The notes below the pieces were generated by a model. It saw nothing but the letters and a program-made list of their open reading frames with translations. It had not been told where the DNA came from and searched no databases. The position numbers were made by a program, and so were the translations under genes. Positions 1 through 9,571 of a DNA stretch of 64,000 bases are shown here, piece after piece. Position 1 is the first letter of the stretch. The number at the start of each line of letters is the position of its first letter. The stretch is from CBDCZY01 sp965224745 (GTDB lineage: Bacteria > Pseudomonadota > Gammaproteobacteria > Methylococcales > Methylomonadaceae), in assembly GCA_965224745.1 (NCBI GenBank), contig CBDCZY010000003.1:62001-126000 (forward strand). Direction: 5' to 3'.

Positions 1-88
1 TTTTGCCCGCTTTAGCCAGCAAACTAGCAGCAGTTAAGCCTCCGATACCGGAACCAATTACGATAACGTCATATCTATCCGTGTCGAT
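1..88 (-). CDS. FAD-dependent oxidoreductase, N-terminal fragment (cut by window edge)
   Basis: On the minus strand the reading frame entering the window edge reads DRYDVIVIGSGIGGL followed by TAASLLAKAGK. This is the Rossmann GxGxxG dinucleotide-binding start of a CrtI/amine-oxidase-like FAD enzyme. Only about 29 codons are visible, so substrate and subfamily cannot be given. I see no in-frame ATG, GTG or TTG close upstream. An ATC at 88-86 sits just behind a G6 run that resembles a ribosome binding site, and a CTG lies at 127-125. The start is therefore uncertain, or the G6 run hides a one-base error. Confidence 0.6.
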   Translation of the reverse strand, partial: MDTDRYDVIVIGSGIGGLTAASLLAKAGK

Positions 89-280
89 TGTCCCCCCTAA
101 TAAATTATTGTTTTTATAACCGTCCAGGCTGTGAATTAATGAATCTCTTTTGAGGCTTTATAGTATTATAAAACCTGTTCCTAGTCAGGAAATATTATCA
201 TTCGATATTCCGGAGGGTACTATCTTTTAGCCAAAAGATGTCTATGATACAAATATCCACACATTCTTTAGTTTTCTTTT

Positions 281-2050
281 ATGTATAAAGATTTTTTTAA
301 TTTCAATACCCTACCCTTCTCTATCGCACCAAACCCGGACTACCTGTTCATGAGTCCAAGACATCAGGAAGCTTTAGCTCACCTAAGTTATGGCGTTATA
401 GAAGGAGGCGGATTTGTTGCACTAAGCGGTGAAGTAGGCACCGGAAAAACAACACTATGTTATCGGCTTGTTCAACAATTACCTGATTTCGTTGACATTG
501 CATTGATATTAAACCCACGACAGGACCCGGTAGAAATATTAGCAAATTTATGCGATGAACTGCGAGTCGATTATCCTGCTGACAATATAAGTTTAAAAAT
601 TTTAGTTGATCGTTTAAATCACCACCTACTGGAGGTGCATGCACAAGGCCGCAAGACAGTAGTGCTTATTGATGAGGCGCAAAATTTAAGTTTTGAAGTG
701 TTGGAGCAGCTTAGATTACTCACTAACCTTGAAACAGCTCATGATAAATTGTTACAAATCATTTTAGTGGGCCAATCTGAACTCAATTCGATATTAGAAA
801 AACCAGAGTTACGTCAACTTAAACAAAGAATTACCGCACATTATCATCTATCACCTTTTTCCTTCCCAGAAACATCAGAATATATCAAACATCGTTTGAA
901 AATAAGTGGCTGTGCTTTTACAATCTTTTCTCCTAACGCTGTAAAGTCCATTCATAAAGCTTCCAGAGGCATCCCAAGACTTATCAATACCATTTGTGAC
1001 CGAGCTTTACTTGGCGCTTACACACAAGGAAAACATAAGGTTAGCAGCAGCATAGCAAAAAAAGCAGCTGATGAAATCATAAATTTGACACCCACTCAAC
1101 CCAACTATTTAAAATGGGCTGGCGTTTTTGGACTGACACTACTCACTCTTGGTTTGGCTTCAATGGGCTTTCAAAAGATGCAAACAAAGGAGCCGGAAAA
1201 CCTATCGACGTCCATTCTTACCAAGACCCCAAATTCCAGTAAATCCAGCATATCCAAATTTAAACCGCCTTCGACAAACAACAAAACACAAGATCCAAAT
1301 GTAACCGCGAAACCAAAGTCTAAACCTGAAAAAACATCAAAAAAAACTAACAATGATGAGGCTGCTGTAGTCGTAAAACCGAGGATTGATTCAGTTCAAA
1401 AAAAAGTTTCAACCATTAAATCGTCCATATCCAACCCCATTCCTTTAAAAGATATTGAAACGTTGACAATGCATTTAAACAAATCAGGTCAACGACTGAG
1501 CAACGCCTTCAATCATCTTTTTGCAGCATGGAACATTGCCAACATGGGCGATAACTTGTTATTAACTCATATGGTTAGTAAAGGGACTTGGGAAGAATTA
1601 CTAAAGTTAAACCGTCCTGCCATTCTGGAATTACACCCGATTACAAAACTTAAACGCTATTTGACCTTAATCAAGGTCGATTCAATTAACAAAACTGCAG
1701 TAGTAAACCTTGAGAACCAGTACTATGTGCTAAAATTAAGGGAGTTAATGCAATTCTGGGAAGGTCACTTTATCATCATATGGCAGTCCCCTTCCAAGGA
1801 TCGTAAGATTTTACAAAAGCCTTACCGCGGTCCTGAATTATTTTGGTTAAGAGAACGCTTCGATGCGCTTGGACAAACTACATTTCCTGACATGGACTCA
1901 GATGTTTTTGACAAAACTTTGAAACAAAGCGTTATTTTGTTCCAGCAAAAGTATGGCTTAAAAGAAGATGGGGTTGTTGGTCCAAAAACTATTATCGAAC
2001 TAAATAACCAAACAGATACTCCTAGAATACCGAAGCTCGCAGTAAATTAA
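281..2050 (+). CDS. gspA: GspA/ExeA-type AAA ATPase with C-terminal peptidoglycan-binding domain
   Basis: 589 aa. The start MYKDFFNFNTLPFSIAPNPD is typical of the ExeA family. A Walker A motif (GEVGTGKTT, about residues 51-58) and a Walker B motif (VVLIDEAQ, about 127-134) define the cytoplasmic AAA domain. A single membrane segment follows near residue 280, then a Lys/Ser/Pro-rich periplasmic linker. A PG_binding_1-like module (FQQKYGLKEDGVVGPKTI) lies at the C-terminus. In the characterised family GspA works with GspB to pass or place the type II secretin through peptidoglycan. The gspB homologue begins 15 nt downstream, so the two form an operon. No other T2SS genes are visible here. Confidence 0.9.
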   Translation: MYKDFFNFNTLPFSIAPNPDYLFMSPRHQEALAHLSYGVIEGGGFVALSGEVGTGKTTLCYRLVQQLPDFVDIALILNPRQDPVEILANLCDELRVDYPADNISLKILVDRLNHHLLEVHAQGRKTVVLIDEAQNLSFEVLEQLRLLTNLETAHDKLLQIILVGQSELNSILEKPELRQLKQRITAHYHLSPFSFPETSEYIKHRLKISGCAFTIFSPNAVKSIHKASRGIPRLINTICDRALLGAYTQGKHKVSSSIAKKAADEIINLTPTQPNYLKWAGVFGLTLLTLGLASMGFQKMQTKEPENLSTSILTKTPNSSKSSISKFKPPSTNNKTQDPNVTAKPKSKPEKTSKKTNNDEAAVVVKPRIDSVQKKVSTIKSSISNPIPLKDIETLTMHLNKSGQRLSNAFNHLFAAWNIANMGDNLLLTHMVSKGTWEELLKLNRPAILELHPITKLKRYLTLIKVDSINKTAVVNLENQYYVLKLRELMQFWEGHFIIIWQSPSKDRKILQKPYRGPELFWLRERFDALGQTTFPDMDSDVFDKTLKQSVILFQQKYGLKEDGVVGPKTIIELNNQTDTPRIPKLAVN

Positions 2051-2065
2051 TTTGGAGAACGCTAC

Positions 2066-3013
2066 ATGTCGTATATATTGGACGCCCTAAGGAAATCAGA
2101 GCTTGAACGTAGAATGCGGGAAACACCCACGCTCACAACAACTGAAACGGATCTTTCCGAGGAAAATAACAAAACGAAATGGATCATTATTGCGGCCGTT
2201 TTGATTATTTTAAATTTAAGTGCGTTAGGCTTTTGGTGGTTTTCTTCTTCAAAAAACCAACCCCAAGTGGCAATTCAAAAAAACCCTTCAGAACAATATG
2301 ATGCTGCTAAAAACTCTACCGGTGTTGCGAAATTAGAAGCCAACAACATTCAAGAAAAAGCGCCAGCCCAAAAAGCAATCGAGAATACCGTTGAAACAAA
2401 AAATCTAGAACCCAACCAAGAATCAATTTCTGAAATGTTGGCTAAACAGCAAAAAAAGTATCGCCCTCGAGCCAAACCTTCCAGTATCAAAAAACCGAGA
2501 CGAAATACCGAAACGACAATAGCAAAAGCTCCAACAGAGCCTTCCCCCGTTACAAACGTTTCGCCGCCGGTAACTCAGCCGAGGTCAAAGCCCAGCCCTA
2601 TTGTTACAAATGAGTTGCCTCCTAAGGAGAAGCTTAAAAAACCTGAGCCCCCATATTTTGCACCCTCGATAGAAAAAAATGAAGAATTAGCAAAAAATGC
2701 CCCTCTATCATCATATGAAACCGGCGTCGACCGCAACAATGTCAATCAAGCACCACAATCAACTGCTTCGGACAAACGCCCTCCTCCCTTCTTGCACCAA
2801 ATGTCGAGAACTTTTCAAAGAGAAATCCCCAAAATCAACTTGAATGTTCAGATGTATTCGCCTGAAGCAGATAGTAGTTTTGTTATCATTGATATGATTA
2901 AGTTTTACGAAGGTCAAACATTAGGCGAGAGTAACATTGTGCTTGAGGAAATAACCCCTGATGATGTCATCTTATCGTACGATGGTGATTTTTTTCGTAT
3001 TTCCGCAAACTAA
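2066..3013 (+). CDS. gspB: GspB-type type II secretion assembly protein
   Basis: 315 aa. The N-terminus MSYILDALRKSELERR is the family signature. One membrane helix lies at about residues 38-60, followed by a long Lys/Pro/Gln-rich periplasmic spacer. The C-terminal 60 residues (INLNVQMYSPEADSSFVII... and DDVILSYDGDFFRI) form the T2SSB/GspB domain. A clear GGAG ribosome binding site precedes the ATG. GspB partners GspA in secretin assembly. The stop overlaps the convergent thermonuclease gene by 4 nt. Confidence 0.88.
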   Translation: MSYILDALRKSELERRMRETPTLTTTETDLSEENNKTKWIIIAAVLIILNLSALGFWWFSSSKNQPQVAIQKNPSEQYDAAKNSTGVAKLEANNIQEKAPAQKAIENTVETKNLEPNQESISEMLAKQQKKYRPRAKPSSIKKPRRNTETTIAKAPTEPSPVTNVSPPVTQPRSKPSPIVTNELPPKEKLKKPEPPYFAPSIEKNEELAKNAPLSSYETGVDRNNVNQAPQSTASDKRPPPFLHQMSRTFQREIPKINLNVQMYSPEADSSFVIIDMIKFYEGQTLGESNIVLEEITPDDVILSYDGDFFRISAN

Positions 3014-3846
3014 GGCGATACTATTCGAATAGCACTGGGATCCTTGACTGGCATGAGTAGTTTTGACTTGTTCTTCTTTATCCAACCATTAACCTCAATA
3101 TTTTTGTTTTTATAAATATCAAATCCATTGACGAAATAATCCCAGTAAATTGATTTAATTTTGAGAGAAAATTGGCCAGATAATTGCAGATAAATATTCT
3201 TTTTAGTCTTTTTTATGTTGGTTACCGTACCTAGGATCCGCTGCCACCTTCTTCTGTCCAACGTTTTTATATCTTTGATCTGCGTGGCAAAATAAGCAGT
3301 ATGCCCCCAAATTCCTACATTTGATTTCTTGGCTTCGGTCTGAGCAGACACTAATTGATCCCGATACTTTATATTTGGTGGATGTATCACAACGACTGCC
3401 AAACCTTGTTTCAAAAGTTCAATCGCTATATTTATGCCCTCTTCGGTATACAAAGTGGCAAGCGTTCTACCATATTTATCTTTTTTTTCAAGATCTGTTT
3501 CAACTCTTACCTTCCGCCCGGAAAGATTTTTTTCTAGCCAAAGCTTGGCTTCTGCACCCAAAGGTTCTGCCGGGTTATTAAAGAAACCTATTTCAGGGGC
3601 GTTTACACCTAGAAGACGAACCCTTTGCCCGTTTGACAGTAATAGCGTATCTCCATCATGGATTTTTTTGGCAGTATAAAAAGAATATCCCGGATCTACT
3701 TGAAGTGATTTACTTCCTTCGGTAAATTGATCAGAAAAATGGGGTCGGCCCTCCAAATCAATCCATTGGTAATAATCTTGACCGAATGCTGCTCCATTTT
3801 GTAAAACCAATACAATGGGCAACATCATCGTCTTCTTTTTATTCAT
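3010..3846 (-). CDS. Exported thermonuclease-family protein with DUF4124-like N-terminus
   Basis: 278 aa with an N-terminal signal peptide ending near AAFGQ. A short DUF4124-like stretch (YYQWIDLEGRPHFSDQ) follows. The staphylococcal-nuclease fold comes next: KIHDGDTLLLSNGQRVRLLG, then VNAPEIG, and DKYGRTLATLY. The Asp, Arg and Glu residues expected in SNase active sites (D of HDGD, R of VRLLG, E of APEIG, R of YGRTLA) are visible. The C-terminal ~90 residues resemble an OB-like extension. Likely an extracellular or periplasmic nuclease. ATG codons at residues 7 and 8 are alternative starts. It is divergent from dtd, with only 29 nt between the starts. Confidence 0.8.
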   Translation of the reverse strand: MNKKKTMMLPIVLVLQNGAAFGQDYYQWIDLEGRPHFSDQFTEGSKSLQVDPGYSFYTAKKIHDGDTLLLSNGQRVRLLGVNAPEIGFFNNPAEPLGAEAKLWLEKNLSGRKVRVETDLEKKDKYGRTLATLYTEEGINIAIELLKQGLAVVVIHPPNIKYRDQLVSAQTEAKKSNVGIWGHTAYFATQIKDIKTLDRRRWQRILGTVTNIKKTKKNIYLQLSGQFSLKIKSIYWDYFVNGFDIYKNKNIEVNGWIKKNKSKLLMPVKDPSAIRIVSP

Positions 3847-3875
3847 ATCATAATTCTAGTTCAACTAATTACAAT

Positions 3876-4313
3876 ATGATTTTATTAATTCAGCGAGTCA
3901 GTGCAGCCAGTGTCAGTATTGAAGATAAAAAAATATCAGAAATTGCCCAAGGAATCATGGCACTGGTCGCTATTGAGAAACAAGATCACGAAAAAATTGT
4001 TATTCGGTTACTTCAAAGGTTATTGAATTATCGTATTTTCCCAGATTTGAACGGCCGCATGAATTTAAGCTTACGAGATATTCATGGTGATTTGCTGCTC
4101 GTTCCTCAATTTACCCTGGCGGCGGATACCCGCCAAGGCAATCGACCCAGTTTTACGCCGGCTGCCGCGCCGGAATTGGGTCAATATTTATTCGATTATT
4201 TTGTTACTCAAGCAAAAAGCCAATACCAAAAGGTCGAAAACGGACGTTTTGGTGCCAATATGCAAGTCTCACTGATTAACGATGGGCCAGTTACATTTTC
4301 ACTTAAGGGGTAA
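3876..4313 (+). CDS. dtd: D-aminoacyl-tRNA deacylase
   Basis: 145 aa from the ATG at 3876, which matches the family length; the longer open frame to 3786 would add an unconserved extension. The N-terminus MILLIQRVSAASVSIED, the catalytic-site motif SQFTL-type (here VPQFTLAADTRQGNRPSF) and the C-terminal cross-subunit Gly-cisPro-type motif (NGRFGANMQVSLINDGPVTF) are all present. It hydrolyses D-aminoacyl-tRNAs and mischarged Gly-tRNA(Ala), acting as a translation proofreader in the cytoplasm. Confidence 0.95.
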   Translation: MILLIQRVSAASVSIEDKKISEIAQGIMALVAIEKQDHEKIVIRLLQRLLNYRIFPDLNGRMNLSLRDIHGDLLLVPQFTLAADTRQGNRPSFTPAAAPELGQYLFDYFVTQAKSQYQKVENGRFGANMQVSLINDGPVTFSLKG

Positions 4314-4315
4314 AA

Positions 4316-4453
4316 TCACCACTCAGTATCATCTTCTTGATAAGGTTTCGACTTAACTTGATGAGGTATTTTTGGTTTCTTTGCCGTGTGAAGCAAAATC
4401 ATAGCATTGCCAACTATCAGAATAATGGCTAAAACAGCAAAAAACCACAGCAT
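4316..4453 (-). CDS. 45-residue single-pass membrane protein (DUF2897-like)
   Basis: Too short for usual ORF cutoffs. ATG at 4453-4451, stop at 4318-4316. It begins MLWFFAVLAIILIVGNAMI, a single membrane helix, followed by a short Lys-rich cytoplasmic tail ending QEDDTEW. A GGAG ribosome binding site lies 9 nt upstream of the ATG. The pattern of one N-terminal helix, AKK, then an acidic tail resembles DUF2897 small proteins of gammaproteobacteria, but that match is from memory. It is convergent with dtd, with 2 nt between the stops, and sits just downstream of the flippase gene. Confidence 0.6.
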   Translation of the reverse strand: MLWFFAVLAIILIVGNAMILLHTAKKPKIPHQVKSKPYQEDDTEW

Positions 4454-4513
4454 AGTCTAAAGCTCCAACCTAATGGGATACGAAACCAAAACATTTAATT
4501 CCTAGTATCTAAA

Positions 4514-6010
4514 TTAGATACTAGAACTTGTTTTATTCTTCACAAAACCTACAATCGTATCCTTCATTGGGTGCCTCCATGCTGCGACCACAACGGACAG
4601 CAAAAAAACCCCACTGCAAATCAAAAATACAAGGATAGCGTTTAGCTTTTCAAAGTGAAAATAAGCAACCCAACCCAGCCAAATTCCAATAAACGTACTA
4701 AAAAGTAGCCCAAAAAACTCCGAAGGAAATAGGAAATTAAAGGGAATTTTATTTTCTTTATGGTAATAGTAAGGAACAACCCAACTTCCAACAACAAGGG
4801 CAACCAACCAAGCGACTACAACACCTACCCCGCCATAAATTAAACCCAGTATTATGCCAAGTAAACCATTGATGGCTCCTATCAAAATGTGAGAAAGAGT
4901 ATTCCATCGCAATCGACCACTTCCAACGTAACCAATATAGGCGGGTGCTGTCACAGTATTACAGAGCCAGCCAAAAATGCACAGCAAACAAAAAAAGACA
5001 AACATCGATTCGTATTGACCAATCCACATTTCAGAAATGCTTGGTGTTACAGCTGCTAACCCTCCAAAAAATGGCAAAGATAAAAACAACAAAAGGCCAT
5101 AGGATTGTTTATAAATTTCTTGAATTTTATTGGGTGATGTTTCTTGCAAACCTGCAATAACTGGCACTAAAACTTGATTAGCAGAAACTAATAATAGTCT
5201 GAATTGCATAATCATCCTGCTTGCCATCTCAAAAAAACCTACCATAGCTAACCCTCCAAATTTAGTCAGCATGGCTTTAGTCATTGGCTCAAACAGCATC
5301 GCAACAATCCCATTAATCTGCATATTGACACCATAACCCACCATCTCTTTAAAGAGCGAACGATCCCAGCGTAAGCGAAAAAGAGGCATCTGCGGCAGAC
5401 TATTCCTAAGCAAAATAAGACTTAGTATCAGGATCAAAGATGACTGGATCACTTGAGCATATGCCATTCCTAGAAGACCATATTTAGGTACCAACAAAAA
5501 GGTAACTATAAAGTAGGTAATGTTGCTAAAGATTAGTACATACCCTTTCAAATCAACTCGATTACAACCTTCCAAACCCGATTGATAAATACCAGCAATA
5601 CCCATTATCAAGAATGAAATCAAAGCATAAGGAAATATCGCAAGAGCCGATATGAGACCTTGTTCAGGAATAATAAATTTAAGTAAATAAATAAACGGGA
5701 AATAACTGAGTAAAGCTACACCTGTCAATAAGATTGTGACTGAAATAGCAGCTGTTTCAATAATAACGGAAGCTACTTCAGGTTGCTTTAAAGCATTGTA
5801 CTTTGCAACAAATTTAATCACTCCTCCTGACAAACCTAATTCGCTTATTTTTGAAGCCGAAGTTGTTGCCAGAACAACAGACCAAACCCCCATTTGCTCA
5901 ATACCGATTGTGTCCAGAAGATAACGATAAAGTACGAAAAGTGTAATCCCTGAAACCAGTGTTTGAATAACAGCTACCACAGCATTTAATGCGATCTGTT
6001 TCTTTTTCAT
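4514..6010 (-). CDS. Polysaccharide/oligosaccharide flippase (MOP superfamily, Wzx-like)
   Basis: 498 aa, almost entirely hydrophobic, with about 12-14 predicted membrane helices. The opening MKKKQIALNAVVAVIQTLV and the repeated Gly/Pro-containing helices fit PST/Wzx lipid-linked oligosaccharide exporters of the MATE/MOP superfamily. It lies in a minus-strand block with gmd, fcl and an FkbM methyltransferase. This suggests it exports a glycan unit that may contain fucose or a related 6-deoxysugar. Substrate specificity cannot be read from sequence. Confidence 0.8.
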   Translation of the reverse strand: MKKKQIALNAVVAVIQTLVSGITLFVLYRYLLDTIGIEQMGVWSVVLATTSASKISELGLSGGVIKFVAKYNALKQPEVASVIIETAAISVTILLTGVALLSYFPFIYLLKFIIPEQGLISALAIFPYALISFLIMGIAGIYQSGLEGCNRVDLKGYVLIFSNITYFIVTFLLVPKYGLLGMAYAQVIQSSLILILSLILLRNSLPQMPLFRLRWDRSLFKEMVGYGVNMQINGIVAMLFEPMTKAMLTKFGGLAMVGFFEMASRMIMQFRLLLVSANQVLVPVIAGLQETSPNKIQEIYKQSYGLLLFLSLPFFGGLAAVTPSISEMWIGQYESMFVFFCLLCIFGWLCNTVTAPAYIGYVGSGRLRWNTLSHILIGAINGLLGIILGLIYGGVGVVVAWLVALVVGSWVVPYYYHKENKIPFNFLFPSEFFGLLFSTFIGIWLGWVAYFHFEKLNAILVFLICSGVFLLSVVVAAWRHPMKDTIVGFVKNKTSSSI

Positions 6011-6063
6011 GAGTTATATTTTAATTTCAGGAAGAATTAACTATAGAAGTTTTGAATAATCCG

Positions 6064-7005
6064 TTAATTTGGTAGAAACAACAAGTTATCGTAAGTGTAA
6101 TGATTTTGAACTTTGTGCTCCATTTCTTTGCTTTGATCCAATTCTATGCACCGATAACCCTTCTTGAGAATATATTCGACCGCTGGTTTACTCAGTATCG
6201 CTCCTTGCGGCCCCTTGATATCACCAACTTCAATGGTAATGATTGGTTTAATCCGTGTCAGTGTGTTTTCCATACCTTGCAAAACATCTATCTCTGAGGC
6301 TTCGGCATCTATTTTTAAAAAATCAGGCTCGATCTTTTTATCACTGATGTATTCATCTATTGTTACAGTCTTAATGTTTAGGTACTTTGGCTTAGCCAGA
6401 GGTTTCATTTCTGGAAGAGTTTTGCCTGGATAGAATGAGTTAAAAGCTGAGTAGGCAAGCCCGTAATCAACAAAACTCATTTCCGCAGACGTAGAAAATG
6501 CTGCAGTATTGGATATCATTATATTTGATCTCCCTGCAACATTTTTTTTCAACATTTCAAATGTACGAGGGGTTGGTTCAAACGCATTAACACGACCTTC
6601 AGAACCTACTAATGCTGCGCCAAGTAACGAATAGTATCCAAAGTGCGACCCAACATCAAATAAAGTCATTCCTGGCTTCAAATATCTTAAAAAAACCCTG
6701 GTTAACTCTTCTTCAAAAAAACCATATCGATAAATTTGCATCGAAACAATTTCTGGAAATATCACATAAAAGGATTCTCCCCAGAAGGTAGTTGCTTTAA
6801 CTTCTAAAGGCTGATTGTTGATTTTTGTGCATACTTCTATGGCCTTCGAGTAACCTAATTTTAATGGAGCGCCCATAAAACGGGCTAACCTGGATTTATT
6901 AAATAACCTAGCGCTCTTTTCAAATTTTTCTATCTGGGGCACATCCACTTGTATCACCTGTTGATAAGGAAATTTTTGAAAAGTTAGCTCAAAAGTAAAG
7001 TGCAC
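6064..7005 (-). CDS. FkbM-family SAM-dependent methyltransferase
   Basis: 313 aa. The SAM-binding core is visible as MTLFDVGSHFGYYSLLGAAL, then VNAFEPTPRTFEMLKKN, and the FkbM hallmark EPDFLKIDAEASEIDVLQG near residue 230. Members methylate sugar or polyketide hydroxyls. With GDP-fucose synthesis genes directly upstream and a flippase 53 nt downstream, O-methylation of a surface polysaccharide is the likely role. The first ~90 residues are not conserved in my recollection of the family. Confidence 0.82.
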   Translation of the reverse strand: MHFTFELTFQKFPYQQVIQVDVPQIEKFEKSARLFNKSRLARFMGAPLKLGYSKAIEVCTKINNQPLEVKATTFWGESFYVIFPEIVSMQIYRYGFFEEELTRVFLRYLKPGMTLFDVGSHFGYYSLLGAALVGSEGRVNAFEPTPRTFEMLKKNVAGRSNIMISNTAAFSTSAEMSFVDYGLAYSAFNSFYPGKTLPEMKPLAKPKYLNIKTVTIDEYISDKKIEPDFLKIDAEASEIDVLQGMENTLTRIKPIITIEVGDIKGPQGAILSKPAVEYILKKGYRCIELDQSKEMEHKVQNHYTYDNLLFLPN

Positions 7006-7100
7006 TCAATGAGGTGTTATGTCTAAAATGAGACTTTACAAAATGGTCTTTCAATTAGGAACTATGCAGCCAGAAGAGAAGCTATTCCTTTACCTCAAGG

Positions 7101-8072
7101 TTAGGCTCTGAATTGATTCGAATTTTCTAAATACCAATGGTATGAAGACTTCAGCCCTTCTTGTAAAGGAATAGTAGAACTCCAACCTAAGTCAGCTAGG
7201 CGTGAAACATCCATCAATTTGCGCGGAGGGCCATCAGGTCGGGTGGTATCAAATTCAATGTCACCTTGATAACCTACAACGTCAGCAATCGTTTCAGCCA
7301 ATTCTTTAATAGTGACATCCTGACCGGTACCAACATTGATATGGGATAGCATCGGCTCGGTACACTGAGCATAAATTGATTTTTTCAAAGAAGCTACGTG
7401 AAAGCAAGCTGCCGCCATGTCATCAACGTGTAAAAACTCGCGTTTTGCATTCCCTGTTCCCCAAACCGAAAGACTTTGATCACTGTTTAATTTTGCTTCA
7501 TGAAAACGACGGATCAAAGCAGGTACAACATGGCTGTTTTCCAAATGAAAATTATCATTTGGCCCGTATAAGTTGGTCGGCATCACGCTTCTATAGTCAA
7601 CCCCGTGTTGGCGGTTATATGATTCGCATAATTTGATGCCAGCAATTTTAGCAATGGCGTAGGGTTCATTGGTAGATTCAAGCAAGCCAGTGAGCAAAGA
7701 TTTTTCGGTCATTGGCTGTGTTGCCATTTTGGGGTAGATACAGGAACTACCCAAAAACAGAAGATCCTTTACACCAACTTGATACGATTCATTAATCAAA
7801 TTGGCTTCCATCATCAAGTTAGCGTAGATAAAGTCAGCTGGATACTCATTATTGGCAAAAATACCTCCTACTTTTGCCGCTGCAATCATTACATAGTCTG
7901 GCTTTTCCTGCTGCATAAAATCACGAACAGCCTGTTGATCGGTTAAATCTAATTGATCACGTGTTTTGGTAACCAGATTAGTAAACTCTTTGGCTTCAAG
8001 TAAGCGGCAAAGTGCCGAGCCAACCATGCCACGGTGACCTGCCACATAAATTTTAGAGTCTTTTGTTAGCAT
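7101..8072 (-). CDS. fcl: GDP-L-fucose synthase
   Basis: 323 aa SDR-fold enzyme. The NADP-binding motif is IYVAGHRGMVGSALCRLL. The family motif MIAAAKVGGIFANNEYPADF, the catalytic Ser in LGSSCIYPK and the YxxxK pair (NEPYAIAKIAG) are present. It is an epimerase-reductase that converts GDP-4-keto-6-deoxymannose to GDP-L-fucose. It starts 4 nt after the gmd stop, so both steps of GDP-fucose synthesis are co-transcribed. Confidence 0.93.
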   Translation of the reverse strand: MLTKDSKIYVAGHRGMVGSALCRLLEAKEFTNLVTKTRDQLDLTDQQAVRDFMQQEKPDYVMIAAAKVGGIFANNEYPADFIYANLMMEANLINESYQVGVKDLLFLGSSCIYPKMATQPMTEKSLLTGLLESTNEPYAIAKIAGIKLCESYNRQHGVDYRSVMPTNLYGPNDNFHLENSHVVPALIRRFHEAKLNSDQSLSVWGTGNAKREFLHVDDMAAACFHVASLKKSIYAQCTEPMLSHINVGTGQDVTIKELAETIADVVGYQGDIEFDTTRPDGPPRKLMDVSRLADLGWSSTIPLQEGLKSSYHWYLENSNQFRA

Positions 8073-8076
8073 TCCT

Positions 8077-9225
8077 TTACTCCTTACTTAAAGGAACATC
8101 AAAACCATGTTTGCTGAGTAAAGACATTCTTCTAGCCTGATCTACATCATGAGCCATCATTTCTGAAACCATTTCTGCAAAAGATGTTTTAGGTGTCCAT
8201 CCCAGTTTATTTTTAGCTTTACTAGGATCACCTAATAGCGTTTCAACTTCTGTTGGTCGAAAGTAGGCAGGATCGACTTTGACAATGGTTTTTCCCATTA
8301 AGGAATTCACATACTCGAAACACTCGGGCTTCAAGATGGTATTGTTTGTATCAATTTCGGTTACAATTCCTTTCTCCTCAACACCTTCACCTTCCCACCT
8401 CAACTTGATCCCAACTTCCTTCGCAGATATATCTACGAATTCTCTTACTGATTGCTGTTGGCCGGTCGCGATAACATAATCTTCTGGAACATCCTGTTGT
8501 AACATAAGCCACTGCATTTCTACATAATCTTTAGCGTGGCCCCAATCTCTTAATGCATTCAGATTCCCCAAATACACACATTCCTGTATACCTAAACTGA
8601 TATTTGCGATCGCTCGAGTGATTTTGCGGGTAACAAAAGTCTCTCCTCGGCGAGGTGATTCATGGTTAAACAAAATACCATTACACGCATAGATGTCATA
8701 AGCTTCACGGTAGTTAATCGCTATCCAGTATGAATAAAGCTTAGCTACTGCATACGGAGAACGAGGGTAAAAAGGGGTTGTTTCCGTTTGAGGCGTTTCT
8801 TGCACTAAACCATAGAGCTCTGAAGTAGAAGCCTGATAAAAACGTGTCTTTTTTTCAAGTCCAAGTAAACGAATTGCTTCCAATATACGTAAAGTTCCCA
8901 TCCCATCAGCATTTGCCACATACTCAGGCGTCTCAAAAGAAACTGCGACATGGCTCATAGCTCCCAGGTTATAAATTTCATCGGGTTGAATTTGTTGGAT
9001 GAGGCGAATCAAATTTGAGGTATCAGTTAAATCACCATGATGTAAATAAAAACTCACATTGTCTTCATGTTTATCATGATAAAGATGATCAACCCGCTTC
9101 GTGTTAAATAATGAAGCTCGCCTTTTTATCCCATGAACTTCGTAATCCTTGTCTAGAAGAAATTCTGCTAAATAAGATCCGTCTTGGCCGGTTATACCGG
9201 TAATTAAAGCTACTTTCTTTTTCAT
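8077..9225 (-). CDS. gmd: GDP-mannose 4,6-dehydratase
   Basis: 382 aa. The N-terminal NADP-binding motif is ALITGITGQDGSYLAEFLL. Family motifs HGDLTDTSNLIRLI, the catalytic region ASTSELYGLVQETPQTE and the SPYAVAKLYSYWI YxxxK pair are present. It forms GDP-4-keto-6-deoxy-D-mannose from GDP-mannose, the substrate of the neighbouring fcl product. It is the first gene of the minus-strand polysaccharide block, so its promoter should lie in 9226-9571. Confidence 0.95.
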   Translation of the reverse strand: MKKKVALITGITGQDGSYLAEFLLDKDYEVHGIKRRASLFNTKRVDHLYHDKHEDNVSFYLHHGDLTDTSNLIRLIQQIQPDEIYNLGAMSHVAVSFETPEYVANADGMGTLRILEAIRLLGLEKKTRFYQASTSELYGLVQETPQTETTPFYPRSPYAVAKLYSYWIAINYREAYDIYACNGILFNHESPRRGETFVTRKITRAIANISLGIQECVYLGNLNALRDWGHAKDYVEMQWLMLQQDVPEDYVIATGQQQSVREFVDISAKEVGIKLRWEGEGVEEKGIVTEIDTNNTILKPECFEYVNSLMGKTIVKVDPAYFRPTEVETLLGDPSKAKNKLGWTPKTSFAEMVSEMMAHDVDQARRMSLLSKHGFDVPLSKE

Positions 9226-9571
9226 TTTCCCAACTTAACTTTAGTTCAAAATAGTTAACAAAAACCAGATACCTTTTAAGGTTTGGTATGAAGGATTGAT
9301 TGCGACAGAAATCAATTATATGTAAAGGATATTATGTACCATCATTTGAATGATAGTGACACCGCATAATGATTAAAAAAACAATACAATTGATTAGTTT
9401 AGTATAACAACTAAATTTGGCTAGTTGGATCAAATTATACTAACTCCAAAATCTGTGTAAAACTAATTTTTTAATATTACCAAGATTTATTTCTTCTCTT
9501 AACTGAGATTTTTTACAATTGAATAATATGTACTTTATTATCCTTCAACTATAACCCACCCTTTTGACACT
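9226..9571. other. Divergent intergenic region gmd / pdxJ
   Basis: 346 bp, strongly AT-rich, with no open frame of note. It must hold the promoters for the minus-strand gmd-fcl-FkbM-flippase block and for pdxJ. I could not assign a convincing -35/-10 pair or a JUMPstart-like element. No RNA fold stood out. Confidence 0.5.
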
